From positions 1 through 64,000 of the forward strand of contig NZ_VMDW02000054.1 in the NCBI RefSeq assembly GCF_007644045.2: a DNA stretch of 64,000 bases. The letters are read 5' to 3'. The position numbers and the translations under genes are program-made. A model generated the notes under the pieces. That model saw only the letters and a list, made by a program, of their open reading frames with translations, was not told the DNA's origin and did no database searches. Below, in pieces: positions 48,084 to 57,496 of the stretch. Position 1 is the stretch's first letter. Each line of letters opens with the position of its first letter. This stretch comes from Vogesella urethralis. Its GTDB lineage: Bacteria > Pseudomonadota > Gammaproteobacteria > Burkholderiales > Chromobacteriaceae.

Positions 48084-50149
48084 GGCGCTACCGTGCCGCT
48101 ATTGCCCGGCAGCGGCAGTTGGCCGCGCTGCTGCAGCTGTTGCAGCAGGCCGCCGGCCGGGGTGGACTGGTAGGCATCGGCCGCATTCAGCGGCAGCTTG
48201 CCGTCCTGGCGCTGGCGCTCGCCGATCACGTAGTCGTAGCGGTCGCCGGCCACGTTTCGCGCGGCGGCGTCATCGCGCAGGATGGTGGGCTTCAGGAACA
48301 CCATCAGGTTGGTTTTCTTGCGCTGCTTCTGCTGGTATTTGAACAGCCAGCCCAAGACGGGAAGGTCGCCCAGCAGCGGCACCTTGTTTTCGCCATCGCT
48401 GACCGACTCCTGGATCAGGCCGCCGATGGCGACGATGCTGCCGTCGTCTACCGTCACTGTGGTTTCAATGGCGCGCTTGTTGGTGGTCAGCCCGGCCGGG
48501 TTGTTGCGGCTGGTTTCGTCCACCGACGACACCTCTTGCAGAATCTTCATTTTCACCAGGCCGCCTTCGGAAATCTGCGGCGTCAGTTTCAGCGTCAGGC
48601 CCACGTCCTTGCGTTCGTAGGTCTGGAACGGCGACGACACGCTGCTGTTACCGCCGCTACCGTTGCCGGTATTGCTGTAGCTGCCGGTGAGGAAAGGCAC
48701 GTTCTGGCCGATGACGATCTTGGCTTCTTCGTTGTCCAGCGTCATCAGGTTCGGCGTGGACAGCACGTTGCCGTCGGCTTCTTTTTCCAGCGCCCGCGCC
48801 AGCAAACCTAGGTTCAGTACCTGGCCGACGCCCGGAATATTGACCGTGCCCTTGCTGATGCCGATGGTCATGCCGCTGCTGCCGGCCAGCGCGCTGATGC
48901 CGGCAGTACCACCGGTAGCCACGTTGAGGATGCCGGGGTTGCTGGTGCCGGGGAAGTTGGTGCCGCCGATAACGCTGGTGCCGCCATTGCCCAAGCCGGA
49001 CAGCGACTGCCACTGGATACCCACTTCCTGCGCCCGCTCGGCGGATACCTCCATCACCAGCGCCTCGACGAACACCTGGGCGCGGCGACGGTCCAGCATG
49101 TCGATGACGTTGCGCAGGTTCTGGTACATGGCGTCCGGCACGTTCATGATCAACGCGTTGCTGGCGCTGTCGGCCTGGATCATATTGCCCAGCGGGCCGC
49201 TATTGTTGTCGGCGGCCTTGCTGGCCTGCGCGGTGTTGTTACCGGCGTTGGCCGCCGGCGTGGTTGGCGCCTGGCTGCTGCCCGCCTCGCTGGACAGCAG
49301 GCTGCGCAGCGTCTGCGCTACGCGGCTGGCTTCGGCGTTGCGCAGGTACACCACGCGCACGTTGGCGCCGGCCTGGCTGGGCTGGTCCAGCAGTGTCAGC
49401 AGGCTGCGGATCTTGCCCAGCCGCCCGGCGGTATCGGCACGCACCAGCAGGCTGTTGCTGCGCAGGTCGGGCACGATGGTGACACGGCCGCCGTCAGCAG
49501 CGTTGGCCGCACCGGTGCTGGCTTCCTGCATCAGCTTGTTCAACTGGCTGGCCATTTCCACTGCCGACGCGTACTTCACCGGCAGCACCACGGTATCGGC
49601 GGCGCTGGCGCTTTCAATGCTGTCGATGATGGCTTCGATGCGGCGGATGTTGTCGGCGTAGTCAGTCACCACCACGGCGTTGGCCTGCGGCATGGCCGCC
49701 ACGGTGTTGTTGGGCGAAATGAGGGGGCGGATTACCGGCACCAGCTGGTTGGCGCTGCCGTGGCGCAGGATGAACACCTTGGTGATCAGGCGGTCGCCGT
49801 CACCGCGGCGCGCATTGCCCACGCGGGCGTGCAGCTTGGCGTCGGCCTCCGGCACGATCTTGATCACGCCATCGCCTTCCACCGCCGTAAAGCCCTGCAT
49901 GCGCAGGCTGGACAGCAGAATCTGGTAAGACAGTTCGCGTGGCACCGGCCGGGCCGACACGATATTGACCGTGCCCTTTACCCGCGGGTCCAGCACGAAG
50001 TTTTTACCGGAGATATCGCCGATGGCCTTCACCACGGTGTCGATGTCGACGTTGACGAAGTTCAGCATTACCGGCTCGTCCGGCGCGGCATAGGCTTGGC
50101 AAGCAAACACCAGCGCCAGGGCACCGGCCAATCGGGCTATCTGCATCAT
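48080..50149 (-). CDS. gspD: Type II secretion secretin D
   Basis: This outer-membrane secretin of 689 residues has a signal peptide, an N0 domain (LNFVNVDIDTVVKAIGDISG), three N1-N3 ring domains and a C-terminal secretin core with VPFLTGSYS and VPLLGDLPVLGWLF. It forms the exit pore. Starts at 50149 and 50146 (adjacent ATGs) are both possible. The leader is CAA-rich with no Shine-Dalgarno sequence. No S-domain-like pilotin signal is obvious at the end. Confidence 0.95.
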   Translation of the reverse strand: MMQIARLAGALALVFACQAYAAPDEPVMLNFVNVDIDTVVKAIGDISGKNFVLDPRVKGTVNIVSARPVPRELSYQILLSSLRMQGFTAVEGDGVIKIVPEADAKLHARVGNARRGDGDRLITKVFILRHGSANQLVPVIRPLISPNNTVAAMPQANAVVVTDYADNIRRIEAIIDSIESASAADTVVLPVKYASAVEMASQLNKLMQEASTGAANAADGGRVTIVPDLRSNSLLVRADTAGRLGKIRSLLTLLDQPSQAGANVRVVYLRNAEASRVAQTLRSLLSSEAGSSQAPTTPAANAGNNTAQASKAADNNSGPLGNMIQADSASNALIMNVPDAMYQNLRNVIDMLDRRRAQVFVEALVMEVSAERAQEVGIQWQSLSGLGNGGTSVIGGTNFPGTSNPGILNVATGGTAGISALAGSSGMTIGISKGTVNIPGVGQVLNLGLLARALEKEADGNVLSTPNLMTLDNEEAKIVIGQNVPFLTGSYSNTGNGSGGNSSVSSPFQTYERKDVGLTLKLTPQISEGGLVKMKILQEVSSVDETSRNNPAGLTTNKRAIETTVTVDDGSIVAIGGLIQESVSDGENKVPLLGDLPVLGWLFKYQQKQRKKTNLMVFLKPTILRDDAAARNVAGDRYDYVIGERQRQDGKLPLNAADAYQSTPAGGLLQQLQQRGQLPLPGNSGTVAP

Positions 50150-50259
50150 GAGTGTTGTCGTTGTTGTTTGTGTTGTATCAGTACGGTAAACAGTCACCGC
50201 GCCAGCGGAAGCGACAGCCTAACGCCGCACCGGGGTTTCGATAAACCCTCGCGCCGCAG
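50150..50259 (-). promoter_or_regulatory. gspC-gspD intercistronic region with hairpin
   Basis: This 110-base gap is long for this operon. GGGTTT (50233-50238) pairs with AAACCC (50243-50248) around CGAT. The stretch just before gspD is a run of ACAA/CAAC units without a ribosome site. Confidence 0.45.
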
Positions 50260-50862
50260 TCAATCCTTGTTGATGGGTTCGGCGCGTGGTGGTGACGCCT
50301 GGCTGCCGTCAACCGGCGCTGCCTGCAGGTACTGAGGGGGGACCACCGGCACAGTTTGCTGCGGTGGCGATATCGGCACCATGCTGCTACTGGTAGCAGG
50401 CAGCGTCTGCGGTACAGCCGTGGCAGGGGTTCGCTCCAGCGCCACCCTTACCTCTCCGCCCCCCTGCTGCTGAATGACGATGCCGCGGCCATCCACCTTG
50501 CGCAGCCACCAGCCGCCGGGCGACTGCTCGCCCATGCGCAAAGGCAGCATCTGGCCGTTTTCCAGCACGATGGCAAAGTCCTGCTGCGAGCCGTGGCCGC
50601 CGCCCAGCACGCCCAGTACCTGCAACGGCGGCGCAGCCTGGGCCACGGCCTGCTGACTGCTACCGAACCAGGCTTGCTGTGCCACGCTGCCAGCAGCGGC
50701 CTGCGGTTGTGGCATGTCCAGCGTACGCAAAGCAGGCGCAGACGGTGCCAGCAGCTGGGTGGCGGTGGCGACCAGCCACCAACTCGCCAGCGCAGCAGCC
50801 AGTAGTGGCAAGCCGGCAGGCAACTGCCGCGCAAGACTGCGAATGTTGTGTATCGGCATCAT
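50260..50862 (-). CDS. gspC: Type II secretion protein C
   Basis: This 200-residue bitopic protein has one N-terminal helix (about 18-38), the homology region LQVLGVLGG...DFAIVLENGQ that contacts the secretin, and a proline-rich C-terminus in place of a PDZ or coiled-coil domain. It links the inner-membrane platform to GspD. Two adjacent ATGs (50862, 50859) are possible starts. It is the first gene of the operon. The gap upstream (50863-50990) shows no clear promoter. Confidence 0.85.
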   Translation of the reverse strand: MMPIHNIRSLARQLPAGLPLLAAALASWWLVATATQLLAPSAPALRTLDMPQPQAAAGSVAQQAWFGSSQQAVAQAAPPLQVLGVLGGGHGSQQDFAIVLENGQMLPLRMGEQSPGGWWLRKVDGRGIVIQQQGGGEVRVALERTPATAVPQTLPATSSSMVPISPPQQTVPVVPPQYLQAAPVDGSQASPPRAEPINKD

Positions 50863-50990
50863 GTCAGGGCGATCACAAGGGGAAACAAAACAGAAAGAGT
50901 AATGAAGACAGCATGGATGGGCAAGCATCCTACACTGGCCGCATTGCCAGCAGATGAAAACGCCGGTGCGCTCGATAGCAATCGACCATG

Positions 50991-51018
50991 AAAAAGCCCC
51001 GCCGGCAAACGGCGGGGC
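50991..51018 (-). terminator. Terminator of the etf-dehydrogenase operon
   Basis: GCCCCGCCG (50996-51004) pairs with CGGCGGGGC (51010-51018), followed on the minus strand by T5. Confidence 0.9.
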
Positions 51019-51047
51019 GGTGTCGGTGACGGTGTGGCTGTCGCGGC

Positions 51048-52832
51048 TTAGAACAGGGCCTCGTCCAGTGCCAGCACGCTATCGGCGCCGTGCAGGATGG
51101 CCGCGGCCAAGCCACCGGTTTGCGGCAGCAGGTGCTCGGCGTAGAAACGCGCGGTCACTTGCTTGGCGGCCAGGAAATCGGTATCGGCGTCTTCCTCGCC
51201 CTGCTGTGCTTTGGCGATCAGCGCGGCACGGCCCATCATCCAGCCGCCCAGCGTGATACCCATCAGCTTCAGGAACGGTACCGAACCCGCAGCGGCCAGC
51301 GCGGGCTGGCTGCCGAAGGTGCCAACGATGAAATCGACGCAACGCTCGGCGTCTTTCGCCGCCGCTTCCAGGTTGGCCGCGATGCTGTCGAAGCCGGCTG
51401 CGGCCAGCTTGGCCACGGTGCTGCGTACTTCTTCCAGCAGCCAGCGTGCGGTGGCGCCGTTTTCACTGGCGGTTTTACGGCCGATCAGGTCCAGCGCCTG
51501 GATGCCGGTGGTGCCTTCGTAGATGGCGGTAATGCGCGCGTCGCGGCAGTACTGCGCTACGCCGGTTTCCTCGATGTAGCCCATGCCGCCGTGGATCTGC
51601 ATGCCCAGGCTGGTGATTTCGTTGGCCTGCTCGGTGTTCCAGCCCTTGACGATCGGGATCAGGAAGTTCACCAGCGCCTGGTTGCGCGCGGCTTCGCTGG
51701 CCACCGGGTGGCGGGCAGCGCGGTCGAGCGCGGCGGCAGCGTAAAAAGCCAGTGCGCGTTGCGCTTCGATCTGGGCGCGCATGGTCATCAGCATGCGGCG
51801 TACGTCGGGGTGGCGGATGATGGCCACACCGGCCGGGTCCGGGCTGCCGACGGCGCGGCTTTGCACGCGGTCGCGGGCGTATTCCACTGCCTTCTGGTAA
51901 GCACGCTCGGACACCGCCATGCCTTCGATGCCCACGCCCAGACGAGCGTGGTTCATCATGGTGAACATATAGCCCAGGCCCTTGTTGGCCTCGCCCACCA
52001 GGTAGCCGATGGCGCCGCCTTCGTCACCGAAGCTCATCACGGCGGTGGGGCTGCCGTGGATGCCCAGTTTGTGTTCCAGCGACACGCAGCGCACGTCGTT
52101 ACGTTCCCCCAGGCTGCCCTCGGCATTCACCAGGAACTTGGGCACGATGAACAGCGAGATGCCTTTCACGCCCGCCGGGGCGTCGGGCAGACGGGCCAAC
52201 ACCAGGTGGACGATGTTGTCCGCCATGTCGTGCTCGCCCCAGGTAATGAAGATTTTCTGGCCGCTGATCTTGTAGCTGCCATCGCCTACCGGGATGGCCT
52301 TGCTGCGTACCTGGGCCAGGTCGGAGCCCGCTTGCGGCTCGGTCAGGTTCATGGTGCCGGTCCACTCGCCGGTAGACATGCGCGGCAGGTAGACGGCTTT
52401 CAGTTCTTCGGAGGCGTGATGATTGATGGCCTCGATGGCGCCCAGCGTCAGCATCGGCGCCAGCGAAAACGCCAGGTTGGCCGAGCACCACATTTCTTCT
52501 GCGGCCAACGCCACCAGCGCCGGCAGCCCTTGGCCACCGAATTCGGCCGGGGCACGCAGGCCCACCCAGCCGGCTTCCACGTACTGCTGCCACGCTTCCT
52601 TGAAGCCTTCGGCGGCGGTAACGGTAAAGTCCGGCGACCACTTGGCGCCCTTGTCGCCCTGCTTGTTGATCGGGGCCAGCACGCCTTCGGCGAACTTGGC
52701 GCCTTCTTCCAGAATGGCGTCGACCAGCTCGACCGAGCAGTCTTCGTAGCCGGGCAGGCTGCACACGGCCGGCAGCTCGGCCAGCTCGTTCAGGGCAAAA
52801 CGGATTTCCTTGGCGGGGGCCTTGTAGATCAT
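51048..52832 (-). CDS. Acyl-CoA dehydrogenase (long, 594-residue type)
   Basis: This FAD enzyme oxidises an acyl-CoA to the enoyl-CoA and passes electrons to ETF. It has MYKAP-like N-terminal residues (MIYKAPAKEIRFALNEL), the FAD/substrate stretch MNLTEPQAGSDLAQVRSKA and the GGMGYIEETGVAQYCRDARI region. The extra C-terminal domain is found in the DmdC/AcdB-like class of about 590-600 residues, which acts on medium or long chains or 3-methylmercaptopropanoyl-CoA. It lies downstream of etfB-etfA on the same strand. The 180-base gap to etfA holds only small inverted repeats and no gene. The exact substrate is unknown. Confidence 0.88.
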   Translation of the reverse strand: MIYKAPAKEIRFALNELAELPAVCSLPGYEDCSVELVDAILEEGAKFAEGVLAPINKQGDKGAKWSPDFTVTAAEGFKEAWQQYVEAGWVGLRAPAEFGGQGLPALVALAAEEMWCSANLAFSLAPMLTLGAIEAINHHASEELKAVYLPRMSTGEWTGTMNLTEPQAGSDLAQVRSKAIPVGDGSYKISGQKIFITWGEHDMADNIVHLVLARLPDAPAGVKGISLFIVPKFLVNAEGSLGERNDVRCVSLEHKLGIHGSPTAVMSFGDEGGAIGYLVGEANKGLGYMFTMMNHARLGVGIEGMAVSERAYQKAVEYARDRVQSRAVGSPDPAGVAIIRHPDVRRMLMTMRAQIEAQRALAFYAAAALDRAARHPVASEAARNQALVNFLIPIVKGWNTEQANEITSLGMQIHGGMGYIEETGVAQYCRDARITAIYEGTTGIQALDLIGRKTASENGATARWLLEEVRSTVAKLAAAGFDSIAANLEAAAKDAERCVDFIVGTFGSQPALAAAGSVPFLKLMGITLGGWMMGRAALIAKAQQGEEDADTDFLAAKQVTARFYAEHLLPQTGGLAAAILHGADSVLALDEALF

Positions 52833-53012
52833 GAGATTACTCCTCGATTAACTCGTCATCGTGCAAAAAAACCGGCAACCGATCCGGCTGATGGCAAGCC
52901 CGCGCTGCAAGCAGCGCGCATTTCCCCAGACGAACCGGTACACCGGTTTTCTTGTGTGGCGTGGCACCGTAGCGCCACGCCTTGTTTTATTGATACAGCT
53001 TGCTAGTGCGTC

Positions 53013-53945
53013 TTACTTGGACAGCTCGGCCATCAGTTCCGGCACCACGGTGAACAGGTCACCCACAATGCCGTAGTCGGCGATCTGGAAGATCGGCGCT
53101 TCTTCGTCCTTGTTGATCGCCACGATCACCTTGGAGTCTTTCATGCCGGCCAGGTGCTGGATGGCACCGGAGATGCCCACCGCCACGTACAGCTGCGGGG
53201 CCACCACTTTGCCGGTCTGGCCAACCTGGTAGTCGTTCGGCGCGTAGCCGGCGTCAACCGCAGCGCGCGAGGCACCCACGGCCGCGCCCAGCTTGTCGGC
53301 CAGCGGCTCGATGACGGCTTTGAACTGTTCTTCGGAGCCCAGCGCGCGGCCACCAGACACGATGATCTTGGCAGCGCCCAGTTCCGGGCGGTCGGACTTG
53401 GTCAGTTCCTGGCCCACGAAAGCAGACAGCGCGGCGTCGGCAGCGGCGGCCACGCTTTCCACGTTGGCCGCACCGCCTTGTGCCGCCGCTTCGAAAGCGG
53501 TGGTACGCACAGTGATGACCTTGATGGCGTCGGCAGACTGGACGGTAGCCAGCACGTTACCGGCGTAGACCGGGCGGACGAAGGTGTCAGCGGACTCGAC
53601 AGCGATGATGTCGGAGATCTGGGCCACGTCCAGCAGCGCAGCCACGCGCGGCAGCAGGTTCTTGCCGTAGGAGGTAGCCGGGGCCAGCACGTGGCTGTAA
53701 CCACGGGCCAGGTCCACCACCAGCGGCGCCAGGTTTTCGGCCAGGCCGTGAGCGTAGGCGGCGTTGTCGGCCAGCAGTACCTTGGCCACACCGGCTACCG
53801 CCTTGGCTGCGTCGGCGGCGGCAGCGGCGTTGTGGCCGGCTACTAACACGTGTACCTCGCCCAGCTTGGCAGCGGCGGTAACGGTATTGAGGGTGCCTGC
53901 TTTCAGGCTCTGGTTGTCGTGTTCAGCGATAACGAGAATAGCCAT
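53013..53945 (-). CDS. etfA: Electron transfer flavoprotein alpha subunit
   Basis: This 310-residue FAD-binding subunit has the N-terminal adenine-nucleotide-alpha-hydrolase-like domain and the C-terminal FAD signature [20 protein letters not shown]. It accepts electrons from acyl-CoA dehydrogenases and passes them to ETF-ubiquinone oxidoreductase. It lies three bases after etfB. Confidence 0.96.
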   Translation of the reverse strand: MAILVIAEHDNQSLKAGTLNTVTAAAKLGEVHVLVAGHNAAAAADAAKAVAGVAKVLLADNAAYAHGLAENLAPLVVDLARGYSHVLAPATSYGKNLLPRVAALLDVAQISDIIAVESADTFVRPVYAGNVLATVQSADAIKVITVRTTAFEAAAQGGAANVESVAAAADAALSAFVGQELTKSDRPELGAAKIIVSGGRALGSEEQFKAVIEPLADKLGAAVGASRAAVDAGYAPNDYQVGQTGKVVAPQLYVAVGISGAIQHLAGMKDSKVIVAINKDEEAPIFQIADYGIVGDLFTVVPELMAELSK

Positions 53946-53948
53946 GGC

Positions 53949-54698
53949 TTACAGCACCTTTGCGTCGTTTTTCAGTTTGGCTACCAGCTCGGCGGCATTG
54001 GCAACCTTGATACCGGCGGAGCGCTTGGCAGGCTCGGCCACTTTCAGGGTTTTCAGACGCGGGGTCACGTCCACGCCCAGGTCGGCCGGGGTGGTTTTGT
54101 CCAGCGGCTTTTTCTTGGCGGCCATGATGTTCGGCAGCTTGACGTAGCGCGGCTCGTTCAGGCGCAGGTCGGTGGTCACCACCGCCGGCAGACGCAGCTT
54201 GACGGTTTCCAGACCGCCGTCCACTTCGCGGGTCACGTCCACGGTTTCGGCGGACAGGTCCACTTTGGACGCGAAGGTACCCTGACCCCAGCCCAGCAGC
54301 GCGGCAGCCATCTGGCCGGTCTGGTTGGCGTCGTCATCGATGGCCTGTTTGCCCACGATCAACAGCTGCGGCTGCTCTTTGTCGGCAACGGCTTTCAGCA
54401 GTTTGGCTACCGCCAGCGGCTGCAGCTCGGCGTCGGTTTCCACCAGAATGGCGCGGTCGGCACCCATGGCCAGTGCGGTGCGCAGGGTTTCCTCGCACTG
54501 CTTCACGCCCATGGACACGGCGACGATCTCGGTGATCTTGCCGGCTTCTTTCAGACGCACCGCCTCTTCCACGGCGATCTCGTCGAACGGGTTCATCGAC
54601 ATCTTGACGTTGGCCACATCCACGTCGGTGCCATCGGCCTTGACGCGTACTTTCACGTTGTAATCGACAACGCGTTTCACAGCGACTAGAGCTTTCAT
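53949..54698 (-). CDS. etfB: Electron transfer flavoprotein beta subunit
   Basis: This 249-residue AMP-binding subunit has [20 protein letters not shown] at the start and the beta-ETF signature [19 protein letters not shown]. It is the first gene of etfB-etfA-acd. A PsrA-like palindrome lies 77 bases upstream. Confidence 0.96.
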   Translation of the reverse strand: MKALVAVKRVVDYNVKVRVKADGTDVDVANVKMSMNPFDEIAVEEAVRLKEAGKITEIVAVSMGVKQCEETLRTALAMGADRAILVETDAELQPLAVAKLLKAVADKEQPQLLIVGKQAIDDDANQTGQMAAALLGWGQGTFASKVDLSAETVDVTREVDGGLETVKLRLPAVVTTDLRLNEPRYVKLPNIMAAKKKPLDKTTPADLGVDVTPRLKTLKVAEPAKRSAGIKVANAAELVAKLKNDAKVL

Positions 54699-54774
54699 AT
54701 TCCTCCAGCAGACTCTTCAGGTTTCAACGACTCGCCCCGAGCGGGCAGCGGTTGCATTGTAGCGCGCCGCCAAG

Positions 54775-54790
54775 TCAAACGAGCGTTTAA
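54775..54790. promoter_or_regulatory. PsrA-like palindrome between etfB and the PhaJ-like gene
   Basis: TCAAACGAGCGTTTAA has six of seven arm bases paired and fits the C/G-AAAC-N4-GTTT pattern. It shares its arrangement with the site at 18391-18404. Located between divergent genes of acyl-CoA metabolism (54699-54998), it could serve both. The rest of the 300-base gap shows nothing else I can name. Confidence 0.5.
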
Positions 54791-54998
54791 TTGGTAAACT
54801 GACCACAAAAAAAACATGCAGTACAACAGGGGTGTGCAGATATTACGCCATTTCCCCGCAATTTGCATTTGGGGCAAAGCGTGTCAGAATGCAGCGCAAC
54901 ATTGAGCATGTCATAAGCAGAAAAACAGGCAGGAACACCTTGAAAGTGGCGCCGGCGCTGGGCTGGCGTTGCATACCGCCTTCCGCAAAGGAGTTGTG

Positions 54999-55418
54999 AT
55001 GACAGTCTATTTCGAAGACATCCAGATCGGCGATTCTGCCGAGTACGCCAAAACCATTACCGAAGCCGATATCCTGATGTTCAGCGCCGTATCCGGCGAC
55101 GATAACCCGGTACACATCAACCAGGAATACGCCGAAAGCTCGATGTTCCAGACCCGCATCGCGCACGGCATGCTCACCGCCAGCCTGATCTCCACCGTGG
55201 TCGGCACCCGCCTGCCGGGCAACGGCACCATCTACCTGTCGCAATCCACCAAATTCAAAGCCCCGGTCAAAATCGGCGAAACCGTCACCGCCCGCGTCAC
55301 CGTCACCGAGCTGGACCCGGCCAAAAAGCGCGTGAAGTTTGCCACCGCCTGCCTGGTAAAAGGCAAAGTGGTGCTGGAAGGCGAATCGCTGGTGATTGCC
55401 CCGTCGCGCCCGGCCTGA
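54999..55418 (+). CDS. MaoC-family (R)-specific enoyl-CoA hydratase (PhaJ-like)
   Basis: This hot-dog-fold hydratase of 139 residues has the hydratase 2 motif: Asp and His in SGDDNPVHINQEYAESSMF, then RIAHGMLTASLIS. It hydrates enoyl-CoA to (R)-3-hydroxyacyl-CoA, feeding polyhydroxyalkanoate synthesis or lipid metabolism. Start 54999 has AAAGGAG upstream. It overlaps the next gene by one base (TGATG) and is divergent from etfB. Confidence 0.9.
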   Translation: MTVYFEDIQIGDSAEYAKTITEADILMFSAVSGDDNPVHINQEYAESSMFQTRIAHGMLTASLISTVVGTRLPGNGTIYLSQSTKFKAPVKIGETVTARVTVTELDPAKKRVKFATACLVKGKVVLEGESLVIAPSRPA

Positions 55419-55876
55419 TGACCGCGCTGGACATCGTGCCGCTGTGCGACGACAGCGGGCGCATCCTCCGCGCCGACCTGGCCGATACCTTGTGTGTGCT
55501 GCATCGGCAATTGCGACCGATGCTGCCGGATAACGGCGCCGCCTACCTGGCCAAGATGCAGCGTGTCTGCCACTACGGCGCGCGCCTGGTGGCCGCGCTG
55601 GACAGTGACGGGCGACCGGTCGGCATGGCGCTGTACCGGGTGTACGAAAATACCTACGAGGACCTGCGTCTGTACGTGGACGACCTGGTCAGCGACGAGG
55701 CCGCCCGCTCGCAAGGCGTGGGCAGCCAACTGCTGGCGTGGTGCGAGGCGCAAGCGCGCACGGCCGGTTGCCGCTTCATCGTGCTGGACTCCGGCACCTG
55801 GCGCACGCAGGCGCACAAGCTGTACTTCCGCCTGGGCTTCAGCATTACGTCGTTTCACTTCACCAAACCGCTGTAA
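55418..55876 (+). CDS. GNAT family N-acetyltransferase
   Basis: This 152-residue GNAT protein has the acetyl-CoA loop in ARSQGVGSQLLAWCEAQA and a C-terminal strand LYFRLGFSITSFHF. The substrate is unknown. It is translationally coupled to the PhaJ-like gene (TGATG) and followed by a terminator. Confidence 0.85.
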   Translation: MTALDIVPLCDDSGRILRADLADTLCVLHRQLRPMLPDNGAAYLAKMQRVCHYGARLVAALDSDGRPVGMALYRVYENTYEDLRLYVDDLVSDEAARSQGVGSQLLAWCEAQARTAGCRFIVLDSGTWRTQAHKLYFRLGFSITSFHFTKPL

Positions 55877-55896
55877 GCACCACAAGGCCTATCACC

Positions 55897-55936
55897 GCCT
55901 GAAGCTTGGCCCGCTGCGGCCAACCTTCAGGCTTTT
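55897..55936 (+). terminator. Terminator whose stem contains the repeated word
   Basis: GCCTGAAG (55897-55904) pairs with CTTCAGGC (55925-55932). The inner part TTGGCC/GGCCAA continues the stem with one mismatch, followed by T5. The copy of the repeated word at 55915-55924 forms the right inner arm. Confidence 0.9.
55915..55924 (-). repeat. Copy of the GTTGGCCGCA word inside a terminator
   Basis: An exact copy, in the long form TGCGGCCAACCTT, is part of the terminator stem between the acetyltransferase gene and convergent queG. Confidence 0.85.
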
Positions 55937-57006
55937 TGTTGCTGTTGCTGCAAGGCCCAGGCCACCGATTCACGCACGATGTCGGCCGCGTCGTCGGCCC
56001 TGCCCTGCAACGCCTGGACAACCTCGGCGCTGTACGGTGCATTGCCCAGCGCAATGGCAATATTGGACAGCCACTTGGCATAGCCGATGCGATAAATGGG
56101 GCTGCCCGCCATGCGCTGCTGGAAGTCCTGCTCATGCCAGGCAAACAGCGCCAGCAGGCTGACGTCGTCCAGGCCGTGTCGCACGGCAAAGTCGGCCTCG
56201 CGGCTGGGCACCACGAATCGGTTCCACGGGCACACCAGCTGGCAATCGTCGCAACCATAGATACGGTTGCCGATCAGCGGGCGCATCGGTTCGGGGATGG
56301 CGCCTTTCAGCTCGATGGTGAGGTAAGAGATGCATCGCCGCGCGTCTACCGTGTACGGCGCCACGATGGCGCCGGTAGGGCAGGCGTCGATACAGCGCGT
56401 GCAGCGACCGCAATGGCCGTCTTCGGCCTCGTCTTCCGGCAACGGCAGGTTGGTGAGGATTTCGCCTAGAAAAAACAGCGACCCCTGCTTCTTGTTCAGC
56501 AATAGCGTGTGCTTGCCGCGCCAGCCCTGCCCGGCTTGCGCCGCCAGCGCCACCTCGGCCAGCGGTGCGCTATCGGTAAACACGCGGAACTGGTGCGCCG
56601 GTACCGCGGCACTGATCTGCTCCGCCAGCTTCTGCAGCCGGTTGCGCAGCACTTTGTGATAGTCGCGCCCCAGGGCATAGCGCGAAATGTAGGCCTGCTG
56701 CGGTCGCGTCAGCACCTGCTCGGCGTCGGCGGCGGACTCGGGCCAGTAATGCATGCGCAGGCTGATGACACGCAGCGTGCCGGGTACCAGCTCGGCCGGG
56801 CGAACCCGCAGTGCACCATGACGCGCCATGTAGTCCATCTCGCCGTGGTAAGCTGCGGCCAACCATGTCGCCAGTTGCTGTTCGGCCTCTGGCGGCAGCT
56901 CGGCGCGGGTGATACGGGCCTCGGCAAAGCCCAGATCCTGCGCCCAGCGCTTGATTTGGCCTGCCAAATCGCGATAATTCTCGTTTTTACAGGATATTTC
57001 ACTCAT
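55927..57006 (-). CDS. queG: Epoxyqueuosine reductase
   Basis: This iron-sulfur and cobalamin enzyme of 359 residues makes the last step of tRNA queuosine synthesis. Two [4Fe-4S] motifs are clear, CGRCTRCIDACPTGAI and GCDDCQLVCPWN, and the N-terminal half has GEMDYMARHGALRVRP. A C-terminal HEAT-like segment is present. Start 57006 gives MSEISCKN, matching other QueG N-termini. That codon overlaps the start codon of the divergent tsaE, and no ribosome site is visible. Confidence 0.93.
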   Translation of the reverse strand: MSEISCKNENYRDLAGQIKRWAQDLGFAEARITRAELPPEAEQQLATWLAAAYHGEMDYMARHGALRVRPAELVPGTLRVISLRMHYWPESAADAEQVLTRPQQAYISRYALGRDYHKVLRNRLQKLAEQISAAVPAHQFRVFTDSAPLAEVALAAQAGQGWRGKHTLLLNKKQGSLFFLGEILTNLPLPEDEAEDGHCGRCTRCIDACPTGAIVAPYTVDARRCISYLTIELKGAIPEPMRPLIGNRIYGCDDCQLVCPWNRFVVPSREADFAVRHGLDDVSLLALFAWHEQDFQQRMAGSPIYRIGYAKWLSNIAIALGNAPYSAEVVQALQGRADDAADIVRESVAWALQQQQQKA

Positions 57007-57496
57007 GGCCATGGATGATACCAGTGTCGCAAGCGGCCACCTGGCCGACGAAGCCGCCACCCTGCAACTGGGTAGCCGCATCGCCAGCGTACTGCGCGGC
57101 GGCGTACAGTTGCAGCTGCACGGCGACCTGGGGGCCGGCAAAACCACCTTTACCCGTGGCCTGCTGCAAGGCCTGGGGCACCAGGGGCGCGTAAAAAGCC
57201 CCACCTATACCCTGGTGGAAAGCTATCCGCTGCCGATATTCAGTGTGCACCACTTTGACTTGTACCGCTTCAACGACCCGGAAGAATGGTACGACGCCGG
57301 CTTTGCCGATTATTTTGCCGACGATACCGTCTGTATCATCGAATGGCCAAACAAGGCCGCCGGCGTGCTGCCGGCGCCCGATCTGGTACTGGAACTTGAC
57401 GTGGCAGGCGATGGTCGCAACTACCGCCTCCATGCCCACAGTGAAACAGGACAAGCATGTCTCAATCGCTTCATGACCCACTGCGCCGCAAGCTGA
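57005..57496 (+). CDS. tsaE: tRNA threonylcarbamoyladenosine biosynthesis ATPase TsaE
   Basis: This 163-residue P-loop protein works with TsaB, TsaC and TsaD to make t6A37 in tRNA. It has [26 protein letters not shown] and HFDLYR motifs. Start 57005 or 57011 is possible (two ATGs); an AGGATA lies upstream within queG. Its last 40 bases overlap amiC, as tsaE and amidase genes are often paired. Confidence 0.93.
   Translation: MAMDDTSVASGHLADEAATLQLGSRIASVLRGGVQLQLHGDLGAGKTTFTRGLLQGLGHQGRVKSPTYTLVESYPLPIFSVHHFDLYRFNDPEEWYDAGFADYFADDTVCIIEWPNKAAGVLPAPDLVLELDVAGDGRNYRLHAHSETGQACLNRFMTHCAAS

Noticed and set aside
50954-51256. A plus-strand frame starting near the etf-operon terminator
   Set aside because: It begins inside a terminator hairpin, runs antisense to the acyl-CoA dehydrogenase gene, and shows no family similarity.
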